64,000 nucleotides of DNA from Bradyrhizobium agreste (GCF_016031625.1 NZ_JACCHP010000003.1:124001-188000); one strand, 5' to 3'; shown: positions 50,268 through 59,913, counted from the stretch's first letter. A program made the numbers and translations. The notes: a model not told the origin generated them from the sequence alone.

Positions 50268-52928
50268 TTATTCTACGCGAGCAACAGGCGGCTCCTCTAG
50301 CGCCTGCCGCCTGGCGCGAAGATCATTTTTCCTGCGCTGGAGTTCTGTTCGATACGCATCAATCGCTTCTAGATCTCGCCGCATCTCTGCGAGATCCGGT
50401 ATCGGAATCTGGCGGCCAGCGGCCATGTCGTGTCCCGACATCTCAGACACTCGCTTCATGTTTGAGAATATCCGCTGATAGTCCCCGTCCTCCACAAGCA
50501 CCTCCTTCAGGCTCTGCGTCTTTACGCCGGAGGAAAAGCGCTCGACCACACCGTTCAATAGAACCTCCTCGACAAGCCGCTCCCAAGTCTCGCGCAGGTC
50601 TGTGTAGAAGTCCTTGGCGATCCTTCGGAACTCGTCAGACTCGCGATTCATTGCGGCGGGGATTGCTCGCAGACGAGTGCGCAGAGCTTCGATACGCTTG
50701 ACAACTTTCTTGGCTATCCAAGGCTCGTCGTCCTCGGATACGAGTCCGAAGCGCCCGTCTGATTTGCCGATAAGATTGACAATCTTCTTGACTTGCGGGA
50801 CACGCGCGGCCGCTGCCGATAATATTTCCTGGTAGAAGATCAGGTGATGGGTAAAGACGATAACCTGGCGGCCAGCCGCAGCCTCTTCGACCAATCGCTC
50901 GGCAACCTTTCGCAGTCGCTGGTGATCCAGGGAAGTCACCGGATCATCGACAATAATCCCGTGATGGCCCGGAATGCGCGACATCTCGGCCAGGAAGCAA
51001 GCGATGCCCAGCGCGCGTTGTTCGCCCTCACTTAAAACCCTATTCTTTACGGCCGGTCTGTGGGCGTCCAACGCCACGTCGAATAGGTTTCGTCCACGTT
51101 CAGTCGCCTCGCCAAATCGAAACGGAACGTGACCCAAGTCGAGGCGCTGAATCTCGGCCATGATCCGCTCTCGCAGCTCTGGTGTGACGAGCTCGCCCCG
51201 ACGGCGCGTTGCGAACTGTGAAATTCTGCGCGTGTCCAGAGCAGTTCGACAGCTTAGCAGGCGTTGGCGCAGCTCAAGGTCGGCCCGCCGGGCCAGAACC
51301 GCATCGATCTCTCCAGCCAAGCGCTCGGCATCCCGCAACTCTCCAGCTCGGGCCAACCGAGCTGGGTCCTGAGCCGGCCTTGCTTCAAGGGCCGCCGCCT
51401 CGTCCGACAGGCGCGCGATCTCAGCTCGAACCGCGTCGGCGGGAGAGGGGGGCAGTTCGGGGAGGGCGTCCAATTGCAGCGCTTGGCCAGCGGCCAATGT
51501 CGCTGTCCGACGCTGATCGGCTCCGGCCATAAACTCGCGAAGAGCGTCGGCTAACCCCGCCTCTCCTCCACCCAATGCCCGATATTCTGCGAGGTTTCTG
51601 TCGAGTTCGGCGGTCGTCGAGAGCCGAACTCGTCCCAACTCTTCCATGGTGGCTTCGAGTTCGGCGCTTGCCGCATCGGCGGCAGTGGCCGCGGCGTCCC
51701 GGACAAACGCATCAAAGCGCTTCAGCCGTTCGACCGCTTGGTCGTCAAGATCACGCTGGCAAACGGGGCAGGGATCGCCCTGCTGGAAGGCCTCATCGAG
51801 ACCTCTAACGCCGGATTCAGCTGCGAATTGTCTGGCGATCCGGTACAGCTGTTCCCAAGCGCCTTCTCCTGTCTGTGGGATGGGTTCACCCGCAAACAGC
51901 TCTTGCGCGGCCAGACCTGCAGCCGCGGCGGCCTCGGCTGCGCCGGCCATTCGGGCCCTTAGCCGGCCTATAGCATCAGCGTCCAGGGCTCGCGTGATGC
52001 CATCGATCTCGGCGGCCAGCGCCTCAAGCACCGCAATGATGCGCCGGCGCGCAGCGGCCTGTGCGACGGGATCTTGCGCGAGTTCGAGGGTCAATTTGGC
52101 GAGCTCATCCTGGCGGGCGCCATCCCAGATAGCGGCATCGCGCAGTGCGGCCTCGTCTGGAAGCGCGCCCAGGAGCGTCTCGAGGCTGAGCCGCGCGACC
52201 AGGCGCCCCGCAAGTGTTGTTTGCGCGTAGCCCGCTCCGAAGGCTACACGAAGCCGCCTGGCTATCGCGTCCGCTTCAGTCTGCAGCTCCGCAGACAGCG
52301 AAGTGCAAAGCTCTCCAAGACGGGTCGCAATCTCAATTTCGCGAGGGAGGTAAGTAATCTCATTCTTCCCATCGATATAGACGCGGGCATTCGCGCTATC
52401 GAGCACCATCATCCGCGCCAGCGCTGCCGGCCGGGGTTGGCCATCCACCCAGTCCTCAGCTTGCGGTTCGGCAGCGCCCGGAAGCCGATACCGAACGCGC
52501 ACCCGGGCGGGAGGGGAAGCCTGATCGGCGAACACATCGCCTTGAAGCGGGTCAATCACACGTGCAAGGCAAAGCTTCTTTGCGATCCGGGAGTAGCCGC
52601 TTTTCCCGGCGCCATTGTCGCCGTAGATCAAGGTAATTCCGTCAACCCCGAAACGGAGTTCTTGGCCGGCAGCAAGCCGGTCGACGTGCTCGACCGGACC
52701 AATGCCGCACAGGACCGTCGCTCCTTCGGCGTCCGCCTGGGCCGGCAAATGAGCTGCGTCCAAATGCACGCAACCGGTCTCGCACTCAACTGCAATGCCG
52801 TGCGCGTGTTTGAGCCTGGCACAGATGGCCGCCCGCTCAGCGTCGCTGAGGCTGTCGTTAATTGCAATCCGCCGCAGTGCGTCACGCTGCCAACTCGGCA
52901 GCTCCGTGCTCCAAGCAAGCAGCGTCAT
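50268..52928 (-). CDS. AAA_13/Rad50-like ATPase with zinc hook and HEPN-like end (RloC-like)
   Basis: An 886-residue SMC/ABC-type ATPase. Walker A is IYGDNGAGKS at residues 101-110 and Walker B is GIIVDDPVTSLDHQR near 660. The central coiled coil carries CPVCQRD near 388, a CxxC zinc hook. The C-terminal helical part has KRVSEMSGHD near 829, with an R-x6-H spacing as in HEPN ribonucleases. Zinc hook plus ATPase plus C-terminal RNase recalls RloC, a phage-triggered tRNA nuclease. I start at ATG 52928; ATG 52955 is an alternative. It is divergent from the DUF3223 gene and probably pairs with it. Confidence 0.75.
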   Translation of the reverse strand: MTLLAWSTELPSWQRDALRRIAINDSLSDAERAAICARLKHAHGIAVECETGCVHLDAAHLPAQADAEGATVLCGIGPVEHVDRLAAGQELRFGVDGITLIYGDNGAGKSGYSRIAKKLCLARVIDPLQGDVFADQASPPARVRVRYRLPGAAEPQAEDWVDGQPRPAALARMMVLDSANARVYIDGKNEITYLPREIEIATRLGELCTSLSAELQTEADAIARRLRVAFGAGYAQTTLAGRLVARLSLETLLGALPDEAALRDAAIWDGARQDELAKLTLELAQDPVAQAAARRRIIAVLEALAAEIDGITRALDADAIGRLRARMAGAAEAAAAAGLAAQELFAGEPIPQTGEGAWEQLYRIARQFAAESGVRGLDEAFQQGDPCPVCQRDLDDQAVERLKRFDAFVRDAAATAADAASAELEATMEELGRVRLSTTAELDRNLAEYRALGGGEAGLADALREFMAGADQRRTATLAAGQALQLDALPELPPSPADAVRAEIARLSDEAAALEARPAQDPARLARAGELRDAERLAGEIDAVLARRADLELRQRLLSCRTALDTRRISQFATRRRGELVTPELRERIMAEIQRLDLGHVPFRFGEATERGRNLFDVALDAHRPAVKNRVLSEGEQRALGIACFLAEMSRIPGHHGIIVDDPVTSLDHQRLRKVAERLVEEAAAGRQVIVFTHHLIFYQEILSAAAARVPQVKKIVNLIGKSDGRFGLVSEDDEPWIAKKVVKRIEALRTRLRAIPAAMNRESDEFRRIAKDFYTDLRETWERLVEEVLLNGVVERFSSGVKTQSLKEVLVEDGDYQRIFSNMKRVSEMSGHDMAAGRQIPIPDLAEMRRDLEAIDAYRTELQRRKNDLRARRQALEEPPVARVE

Positions 52929-53041
52929 ATTGCCCCCCGTATCGCCCAGAGACACCTTTTATCGCTGCACGACCGGAAGGTGAACGCTCACAGCCTGGCA
53001 TCCACAAATTATCCTTGAATTTCAGCGAGACGGAGGAGGTA

Positions 53042-53788
53042 ATGCCGACACGAATTGAAGGAGGCATTGACGAAATGGCGCGCGGTAACCCGGTCGTCTT
53101 GGCAACCCGCAGCTTCCCAAGCCAAGGGGCGGCGACGGACTTCTTCAAGGAGATGCTGGCTCGGTATCGCGCCGGGGATCGCATAAGCGATCTCGATGCG
53201 CTCGACCTTGCTGCACTCCTCGAGCGTCACGACGAGTTTGCGCAGAAAGTAGGCTCCGGGACGGACCATTTTTCGGTGATGATGGCGGAGCACGGCACAC
53301 CATGCTTCCGCATCGAACGCAAGGACGGCACGGGCACGGATTTCTCCTACCGCCATTGCATCACCCAGCGTCCCCCGTCACGCAAACAGGAAGTGTCGCA
53401 GGCATTTCGCCGCGTCGTGCGCTTTGATCTATTCAAGGCCCGCGACAGCTTCTTTGCCGACCACAAGGACGCGGCCGGCACCGTCGTTTGCGCGGTCACT
53501 GGAGAGCCGATTTCGCTCGAACAAGGCCATATGGACCATCGCCCGCCGATGACCTTCGAGGTCATTGTCACAACATTCCTGGTGAGCCGCGGGCTGACGG
53601 TGGATGCCGTGCCCATCACGACAGGACAAGATGAGCAGGTGGCACCGGACATCAACGACCCGGCGCTCGGCGAGGATTTCCGCCACTACCACGCACAAGT
53701 GGCGGCCCTCGACTTCGTGAAGAGCAGCGCAAATCTCGCTCAGGCCTCGCAGCACAGGCTCCGTCCCACGCGGATCAAGCTAGGGTAG
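53042..53788 (+). CDS. DUF3223/DCL-family protein with HNH-like centre
   Basis: A 248-residue protein from ATG 53042 with GGAGG five bases upstream. The N-terminal 100 residues match DCL/DUF3223 (TRSFPSQGAATDFFKEML, RYRAGDRISDLDALDLAALL). The centre has Cys150 in VVCAVTGEPIS and His163, Asp165 and His166 in GHMDHRPPMTF, an HNH-like arrangement. It is divergent from the zinc-hook ATPase with a 113-base gap. An ATPase plus HNH pair recalls Septu-type defence, but the domains are not the canonical ones. Confidence 0.75.
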   Translation: MPTRIEGGIDEMARGNPVVLATRSFPSQGAATDFFKEMLARYRAGDRISDLDALDLAALLERHDEFAQKVGSGTDHFSVMMAEHGTPCFRIERKDGTGTDFSYRHCITQRPPSRKQEVSQAFRRVVRFDLFKARDSFFADHKDAAGTVVCAVTGEPISLEQGHMDHRPPMTFEVIVTTFLVSRGLTVDAVPITTGQDEQVAPDINDPALGEDFRHYHAQVAALDFVKSSANLAQASQHRLRPTRIKLG

Positions 53789-54112
53789 GAGCCCCTGCAG
53801 ATCGATCGACAAAAGAGCGAGCTTTTGCAGTAAGTTATACTGGGCACTCGAAGTGCGGCGCTGCGCCGCTTGGCAGCGAATCCGAGTTTACATCAGGCTG
53901 AAACCGGCTTGTATCCAAAGCCTGGGTCATACCGACAAGCGGCACTAGAGCAAGGACATCTGGCCGAATGTGATAAAGAGGGTGTTGGAGAGGATCGCGG
54001 CGTCCGAACGTTCGGACGTCCTGACGAAGTTGAGCGCCTTGTCAGACCTCTGCGGCACGAGAGAATGCCATGCTGATTGCGGAAGCGTGCGGAAAGCCTC
54101 TTCGAGGGTAAG

Positions 54113-54340
54113 GTGGTGGCGACGATCCAGACGGAAGTCATTCGCGATCCGGCGATCATGAGCGGCGAGCCGACGGTCAGCGGCACCCGCATCCTCGCCG
54201 AGACGATACTGAGCTATCTGAAGGCCGGCTTCTCGGCCGAGGAGATATTCAGGGACTATCCGAGCCTTCCGGTCGACGGTATCGATGCCGTGAGCCGCTG
54301 GGCGGAAGCGACCTACGCGGCCGTTTTCGGCGACGAGGAC
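54113..54340 (+). pseudogene. DUF433 antitoxin-like gene, 3' end unclear
   Basis: The frame VVATIQTEVIRDPAIMSG, then GEPTVSGTRILAETILSYLK and AGFSAEEIFRDYPSLPVDGI, is a DUF433 domain, usually the antitoxin of a PIN-type toxin. GAGGG precedes the GTG codons at 54113/54116. After TY near 54314 the frame stays open to 55111 through sequence that is antisense to IS66 tnpA, so the natural end is gone. No PIN toxin gene follows. Bases 53789-54112 hold no gene I can support. Confidence 0.6.
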
Positions 54341-54462
54341 AGGCTCCTCGTCGGCCGCCTGCAAGAGATCAGCATCACCGATGTCCTCAAATCTGATGAT
54401 GCGCATCGGCTTTGCCTCGGGCTCTGTCGGGCGAGCGTCCTCGAACATCGAGCGACGCAAGG

Positions 54463-54825
54463 CGTCGCAGCATCGACCGCGCCCGTGATCCGCATCCGAG
54501 CTCCGGTCGCAAAATCGATCTCGATCGATCCGCCGCTGCTGGCGGGCGTGACTGGACAAGGCGTCGGCCCTGACCCCGCGACCACCATTGCCGGTACGAA
54601 GCCACATTGGGAGGCATCCTTCGGCTCAGGCCGAAACGACCGTCGCCATCGCAGCAGCAATGAGCGTGAAACGCCATACCGCCGCGCTGTTGCCGCGACT
54701 TGGCGCGGCGCCTGTAAGCTCTCCAGAACAATCCTGAGCTTCTCATCCTCGGACCAGCGCCGCCGCCGGCCCGTATCCACCACCTCAAGCCGATCGACTT
54801 GGGCACTGCGCCTATCACTGTCCAT
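54463..54825 (-). mobile_element. IS66-family tnpA, isolated copy
   Basis: From ATG 54825 the minus strand reads MDSDRRSAQVDRLEVV, then RRRRWSEDEKLRIVLESL, SRSLLLRWRRSFRP and MRITGAVDAAT, i.e. a nearly complete IS66 TnpA of about 121 residues. After GAVDAAT the frame loses similarity and runs on to 54313. TnpB and TnpC are missing, so the element cannot move by itself. It lies across the end of the DUF433 frame. Confidence 0.7.
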
Positions 54826-54843
54826 AAGGACAGTTCTCAACAA

Positions 54844-55609
54844 CTCGCCTCATTCGGCAAGGCGGCCTTCACCGGACGCGTACTGTTCCGGCCGGTGGCC
54901 GCGGAATACTCCGGCAGGACGCATCTCAAAGGCCTCAAAGCGGGTCGAGCCACCTCATGCCGCGGCGGACCGGTGGGCGGTCGAAGGCATGGCGATGCGG
55001 GCGAGGGAACTGGAGGATGGGTGCCGCAAGGCGGGACGGCCTCGCTCCGCCATCCTGGCTTTCCGCAACGCCTGGCGATGGCTCTGCCGATGGGTTCGCG
55101 GAGGGCGATAGTCTTGCTGGCACCTGTTTACGGCGCGGCGTCTGGTCGCCCAATTCAGCGGTTGAACGGTCGACGCTTAGCCATTGGCACTCAACGAGAT
55201 TTTGGTTGGCTGAACCCCCGAAACTCCCCGAGCCTTGGCTTAGATATCCGATAGCGGCAGCAATGAACGATGGATCATTGCTCTTGAGCGCAGCTTCTAG
55301 GTGGGCGGTTTAGAACCTTCACGCCAAATATTCAGGCGTCAGAACCGCGCTTCTGGGCAGCGAATTCCAGTTTACTTCCCATCACGCGCAACCGGCCTTG
55401 CATGCTGCTAACCGATCGACGCGGAGCGACGCCCGGACGAAGAAGGCGCGCCGTTTCTAGATAGGCTGTTGGATGGGCATCCGAAAATCCTGGGATCGGC
55501 TTGAGTGTTGCCTGCCCAGATCTTATTACCCAGTGCAGATCACTCATCGAGAAAATTTCTTTGAACACCATGCCTTAAGCGCCCAAAGTTCAACCGCTGA
55601 TCGGCCTGA
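54844..55609. other. Gene-free remnant region
   Basis: No supported gene. Short frames on both strands have no motif or ribosome site. It lies between the IS66 tnpA copy and the higBA remnant and looks like decayed insertion debris. It includes copy 1 of an imperfect repeat at 55551. Confidence 0.55.
55551..55601. repeat. Imperfect ~50-base direct repeat, copy 1
   Basis: This stretch, from GAAAATTTCTTTG to CAACCGCTGAT, is matched by 56009-56060 in the same orientation (AAAATCTCTTGG, GCTTAGGCGCTGAAAGTTCA). The two flank the higBA remnant about 460 bases apart. They may be duplicated target, or ends of an old insertion. Confidence 0.55.
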
Positions 55610-55894
55610 CAGACGCGAAACGATACCGCCGTCATTCTGGTTTGCGGCGGCGACAAGCTGACCCAGAACCAGGACATCAGGACCGCCAAGCGGACGGCGA
55701 AGGAGTTTGATATGCCGCTTAAGACAACCAAGTTCGACGTTCAGGACTACCTGAAGACACCGGATCAGCAGATCGCCTATCTAGAAGCAGCGCTTGAGAG
55801 CAATGACCCTTCGTTCATCGCTGCCGCTATCGGCGATCTAGCTAAAGCCCGGAGCGACGCTGACAGGGTGAGCCCCAGGAAGGGCCGCCCGTAG
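55610..55894 (+). pseudogene. HigBA-type toxin-antitoxin remnant
   Basis: The first part (TAVILVCGGDKLTQNQDIRT) is the C-terminal end of a HigB-like (Gp49/RelE) toxin. The antitoxin then starts at ATG 55712 (MPLKTTKFDVQDYLKTPDQQ) with AYLEAALESNDPSFIAAAIG matching HigA-like COG3636 antidotes, but the helix-turn-helix half after AKAR is missing. Toxin remnant and antitoxin share one frame with no stop between. The N-terminal toxin part is gone, so the unit is dead. Confidence 0.6.
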
Positions 55895-56008
55895 AGTTTC
55901 ATCAAGACGAGGAGGAAGGCACGCCGTTCCGCGCCGGATAGTGGGAAGGGACATCCGACGCTTGTGTATTGCTGGCTGCGCCTGTGTTTGTAGCTAGTGA
56001 AACAAGGA

Positions 56009-56060
56009 CAAAATCTCTTGGAAAGCCATTGCTTAGGCGCTGAAAGTTCAGTCGTTAGAT
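56009..56060. repeat. Imperfect ~50-base direct repeat, copy 2
   Basis: Partner of 55551-55601, with matches such as AAAGTTCA and a shared CATGCCTTAAGCGC-like core (CATTGCTTAGGCGC). It lies in the gap between the higBA remnant and the ThDP enzyme gene. Confidence 0.55.
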
Positions 56061-56081
56061 TGACGCGTCGAACGAACGATC

Positions 56082-56121
56082 AGACTCTGATTGAGCGCGA
56101 ATGACTCAGATCGAACGCGAA
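56082..56121. repeat. Tandem 20-base repeat, two copies
   Basis: AGACTCTGATTGAGCGCGAA is followed directly by TGACTCAGATCGAACGCGAA, 16 of 20 identical. Shortly after, CATAAG (56147) and CTTATG (56169) form an inverted repeat around AT-rich sequence. The gap 55895-56259 holds no gene. Confidence 0.6.
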
Positions 56122-56259
56122 ACGACAAATATTTGATCCAATTGTACATAAGATATTCCATAATATACCTTATGCGAATCGTGGATATCTAGGCCGCGGT
56201 ACTGTGATTTCATGATCTCCGTCGATCGGAACCGTCCTGGTGAACGAGGCACCTGGCAG

Positions 56260-57993
56260 CTAAAGCGGCGTGATGCGCACATGCAGGACGGCGGCGCGCC
56301 CGTCATCCACAGCAGCCAGGCAACGGTTGATCGCCGCATCAAGCTGGAGCGGGTCAACGACTTCCTCGCCGTAGCCGCCGAACGCGGATGCAACATCGGC
56401 AAAGCGCCGGCGCTCATCCTGCCGGCCGGACGCAAGCCGCGACTGGAATGAATTTGTCCCCTGCGCCACACCGTCGGGATAGACTCGCTGAACCGACGCT
56501 TTGACGGCTTGCCATCCACCATTGTCAAGGACGACGGTAAAGATCGGCAATTGATAGTGCTGGGCCGTTGCGTAGACGGAATCCGGTGCGCAGAAGTGGA
56601 AGGCGCCGTCGCCGACGACCTGCACCACCCGGCGGGATGGTTGCGCCAGCCTGAGGCCGAGTGCCATGCCGCCACTGAATCCCAGCCCGCCGCCGGCCAG
56701 ACCGACATAGCTGCCCGCTTCTGTCCGCTGAATTTGCTGTTGCAGAAGCGGCCCGTTGCGGACCGCTTCATTGATGACGACGTCGCTCGGCGAAAGCGCT
56801 GCGCTCAGCCGGGCAAACAGGTAGGCGGGATTGATCGCACCCTGAATGCCCTCCACGGCCGCAGCTGCGCGATGCCGTGCCTCGGCCGCTTCGCGCGCAG
56901 GGGCCCAGCTCGCGATCCGCGCCTGGATCTTGCTCCGGTACGCCTCGTCTGCCCGTTGTTCCACAATATCCAGCACTTGCTGCAGAACGGTCGCGCAGTC
57001 GCCCTGCACGCGCATATCGGTGGCAAAACCCCACATCGGAAAATCTGCCTTCAGCGGATCGACATCGATCTGGATCCACCGCCCGGCTGCGGCTGCTTTC
57101 AACGATTGCGGCACGAAAGGCACATCGACGTCGAGCAATAGCCCGAGATCCGCCTGTGGCACGACCGCGGCCGGATCAAATCCCGCAAAGCATGGTGACT
57201 CCTGCGAGATACATAGATCGATCGAATTGAATTCAACGACCCGGATGCCGCAAGTCCTTGCCAGCCGGTCGAGCGCGGCGACCGCTTGCGGTTTGCGGCC
57301 AAGATAAGCGGTCACGGCAACCGGATTCTCCGCACTCATGAGGGCTTCGGCGATCGTGGCCGCGCGCGCCGGCTCGACGCCCCCTGCCCGAACGCTGCCG
57401 TAGCGCGCTGGCGGATACGCCGGCATTGCGGAATCGTCCCAGGTCTCGGCCAGCGTCTCACGCGGCAGCAGCATGTAGACGGGCCCGGGCGGATCGCTCT
57501 GCATGAAGGCCGCGGCGCGGGCCAACGCTTCCTTCACAACCACCCCGGACGGCAGCGAATAGTCCCACTTCACATACGGTCGCACGATGCTGGCGGGATC
57601 GAAGCTGTCCTGGACGAAGTGGACATAGGTGTCGCGCGATCCCAGCAGTTCGCCATGCAGAGTAAATGGCGCCCGTCCGGCGAACAGCATGACCGGCAGG
57701 CGGTAGCGAAAGACGTTCTGGATGGCCATGCAGGCGTTGGCGGTGCCTGCGTCGACATGGACGAACACGGCCTGCCCGCGCCCGGTCGCGAGGGCGTAGC
57801 CCGCCGCCATGTGAACTGCGACCACTTCGTGGGGACACAATATCACTTGCGGGTGCCGGCGCCCTTCGCTGTCCCGGCGCGCGATCTCCTCGATCAACGA
57901 GACGTGGTCGGTTCCGAGATTGGCAAAGATGTAGTCGACCCCGATATCCGTGAGGCCCTCGAGGAAGTAGTGCGCAGTGCTGCGCTTCGTCAT
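56260..57993 (-). CDS. Thiamine-diphosphate-dependent enzyme, acetolactate synthase-like
   Basis: About 577 residues with the three-domain ThDP layout: N-terminal pyrimidine-binding part with catalytic Glu56 in CPHEVVAVHMAAGYA, a central domain, and a C-terminal ThDP/Mg site starting GDGAFHF near 460 with the later NGGW. I start at ATG 57993 (MTKRSTAHYF). Enzymes of this group decarboxylate 2-oxo acids or ligate aldehydes; benzoylformate decarboxylase- or acetolactate synthase-like activity is possible, and the hydroxy-acid dehydrogenase at 10.2 kb could in principle feed it, though they are far apart. It lies 22 bases after the hydrolase gene and is likely co-transcribed with it. Confidence 0.82.
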   Translation of the reverse strand: MTKRSTAHYFLEGLTDIGVDYIFANLGTDHVSLIEEIARRDSEGRRHPQVILCPHEVVAVHMAAGYALATGRGQAVFVHVDAGTANACMAIQNVFRYRLPVMLFAGRAPFTLHGELLGSRDTYVHFVQDSFDPASIVRPYVKWDYSLPSGVVVKEALARAAAFMQSDPPGPVYMLLPRETLAETWDDSAMPAYPPARYGSVRAGGVEPARAATIAEALMSAENPVAVTAYLGRKPQAVAALDRLARTCGIRVVEFNSIDLCISQESPCFAGFDPAAVVPQADLGLLLDVDVPFVPQSLKAAAAGRWIQIDVDPLKADFPMWGFATDMRVQGDCATVLQQVLDIVEQRADEAYRSKIQARIASWAPAREAAEARHRAAAAVEGIQGAINPAYLFARLSAALSPSDVVINEAVRNGPLLQQQIQRTEAGSYVGLAGGGLGFSGGMALGLRLAQPSRRVVQVVGDGAFHFCAPDSVYATAQHYQLPIFTVVLDNGGWQAVKASVQRVYPDGVAQGTNSFQSRLASGRQDERRRFADVASAFGGYGEEVVDPLQLDAAINRCLAAVDDGRAAVLHVRITPL

Positions 57994-58015
57994 CTCTGGA
58001 TTTCTTTCCCGGACA

Positions 58016-59743
58016 TCAGAATGCAGCCTGGGTCGCGGTGCCGGCAACGATGTACCAGGTAACGATCAGACCGCAAATCAGCGCGCCCGGCAGCGATGTG
58101 CCGGTGCGTCGCCAAGTGAACGTCGAGATGATGGCGACGATCGCAAGCAGCGGGATGAACTGGATGCCGACGATGGTGGACAACGGCACGACCGGCGAGC
58201 CTGGGACGGGATTGATCAGTTTTCCGCCCAGCCATAGGGCCAGATACTGGCCGCCGATAAGGATCATGAAGCCAAGCGAAAGCGACAGGATCATCGCGGC
58301 GTAATGACCGGGAGCCGAGGCGCCGAGGCGGCTGAAGTTGCGGTGCGCCGCATGCAACGCGACGACGAAGAACAGGGTGAACGGCGTCAGGTACAGCAGA
58401 ATGATCAGCCATTGCGTCGCACTCGGCAACTTGAATGCCACGACCCAGAACCGGAAGTCGATCTTGAACAGGACATCGGCCAGCCACAGCGCAACGAAAC
58501 AGATCGCGGCGGTTGCGACCGCAATCAGTATCGAGGGAGCCAGGACACCCTTTCGGGTCGCCCGCTTCGGCAACAGAGGAAACAACGCCAGCGTAATCGC
58601 CGTGTTGATCAGAGCCCAGACTGCGATCTGGGTGGTGAAGGATTGCGGCAGGAAACGGGATGCGGGAAGCCACGTAGCTCCAAGTGCAAAGGCCGGATAA
58701 TATGTGATGGCCGGCAGCAGCGCCGTGATCCAAAACGCGATCCACCAGCGTCCGTTCTGCGTGGACGGCGCCGAGGTCGTCGCGCCAGCGCCGGACGGGA
58801 CGACGCGGAGCGTCGAAAATGGCGCCGTGCCGAGCAGAATTTCGAACGCGCCGAGCAACAGAACGACAAGTCCGATAAAGGCGATCAGCGTCCCGATTTC
58901 CTTCCGGAGCCAGATCTGATCGGTCGATGGCAACGGTGTGCCCCCGGCCAGCGTTTTACCGAACCAGTCGAGACTATAGCCGATCGCCTCATGCGAGAAA
59001 TGATCGGCGGGATGGGTGATTGCCGGCGTGTAAAGAACCCGTGCCGTGCCCTTGGCGATATCGCCATACACCCTGCCCGGTTCGATCGGTCCCGCAACAC
59101 CGAATACCGCGCCAAGCTTTGCCGACTTGGGAATATCAGCAGCATACTCGCTGCCCCACATGATCAGTGAAAACTCGTCGTATTTCGAGAAAACGAGTGC
59201 GAGATTGCGTGGCCATGCAGGCGTTCCGTCGGCCGCGAACGGCTTTCCGGTCGAGGAGCCCTCGAGCACGATCGACCTGTATGCGTCGGGCATCGCCGTC
59301 GCCGCGGCCAGCACGGTCCAGCCGCCCATCGAATGCCCTTCAAGCCCGATGTTGTTCTTGTCGACATAGGGCAGGCTCCGCAAGTACGCGAGTCCGTCGG
59401 GGCCGCCAAAGCCGTTGGCGATCGCCGGCGGATCACTGTAGCCGTGACCGGTCTGGTCGAGCGCCACGACGACATAGCCGCGACGCGCGAACTCGATCGC
59501 AAAGCCGTCCTGCGTTTCGCGCGAATTAAGATAGCCGTGGACGGCAAGGATGCCCGGTGCAGGCGTCTTCTCGGTGGCGCCAGCTGGAATATAGACAAGG
59601 GCGCTCATGGTGTTGCCCTTGGCGCCTTTGAAACGCACGTCTTCGATGCGAATTCCATTCGCGGTCTGGGTGAAGTGGGCGAGCAACCCGCCGAGAAGGA
59701 TCAGAACGGCGCCGATCGCTGCCAAAATCCCTTTTTGACTCAT
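58016..59743 (-). CDS. Membrane-anchored alpha/beta hydrolase
   Basis: About 575 residues from ATG 59743. One N-terminal membrane segment (GILAAIGAVLILLGGLLA) is followed by a hydrolase domain with nucleophile Ser138 in EGHSMGGW, oxyanion-side HGYLNSRE and catalytic His likely in THPADHF. From residue about 300 on there are roughly seven further membrane segments, an unusual C-terminal extension. It is first in the operon with the ThDP enzyme and is divergent from a LysR gene. The substrate is unknown; an ester or lactone is typical. Confidence 0.8.
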   Translation of the reverse strand: MSQKGILAAIGAVLILLGGLLAHFTQTANGIRIEDVRFKGAKGNTMSALVYIPAGATEKTPAPGILAVHGYLNSRETQDGFAIEFARRGYVVVALDQTGHGYSDPPAIANGFGGPDGLAYLRSLPYVDKNNIGLEGHSMGGWTVLAAATAMPDAYRSIVLEGSSTGKPFAADGTPAWPRNLALVFSKYDEFSLIMWGSEYAADIPKSAKLGAVFGVAGPIEPGRVYGDIAKGTARVLYTPAITHPADHFSHEAIGYSLDWFGKTLAGGTPLPSTDQIWLRKEIGTLIAFIGLVVLLLGAFEILLGTAPFSTLRVVPSGAGATTSAPSTQNGRWWIAFWITALLPAITYYPAFALGATWLPASRFLPQSFTTQIAVWALINTAITLALFPLLPKRATRKGVLAPSILIAVATAAICFVALWLADVLFKIDFRFWVVAFKLPSATQWLIILLYLTPFTLFFVVALHAAHRNFSRLGASAPGHYAAMILSLSLGFMILIGGQYLALWLGGKLINPVPGSPVVPLSTIVGIQFIPLLAIVAIISTFTWRRTGTSLPGALICGLIVTWYIVAGTATQAAF

Positions 59744-59890
59744 CAAGTCCCTCCCCCCCTGGTTGGCTTCCTGCCGCGGCAGGCTCAGGCCCGGTCTGGC
59801 TGCGCGCAGCGCGCCTGGATTTCGTTGCGGGCCCATTCCGCTACCGAAATATCTTGCAGGTTCCGACGCTTCAGATTAGTCACAAAATTC

Positions 59891-59906
59891 TTATCGATTC
59901 ATAAGG
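59891..59906. promoter_or_regulatory. Candidate LysR box between hydrolase and lysR
   Basis: CTTAT and ATAAG flank a six-base spacer and give a T-N11-A pattern just before the lysR start. The right part, GATTCATAAGG at 59896-59906, recurs exactly at 60977-60987 ahead of the Bug-type gene, so both promoters may be bound by the same LysR protein. Confidence 0.6.
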
Positions 59907-59913
59907 TGAACTC

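Noticed and set aside
54340..55111. Long continuation of the DUF433 frame
   Set aside because: It runs antisense through IS66 tnpA and is Arg/Ser-rich without any domain; treated as accidental.
55551..56060. The repeats as tts boxes or nod boxes
   Set aside because: Comparison with the remembered consensus sequences gave no convincing match on either strand.
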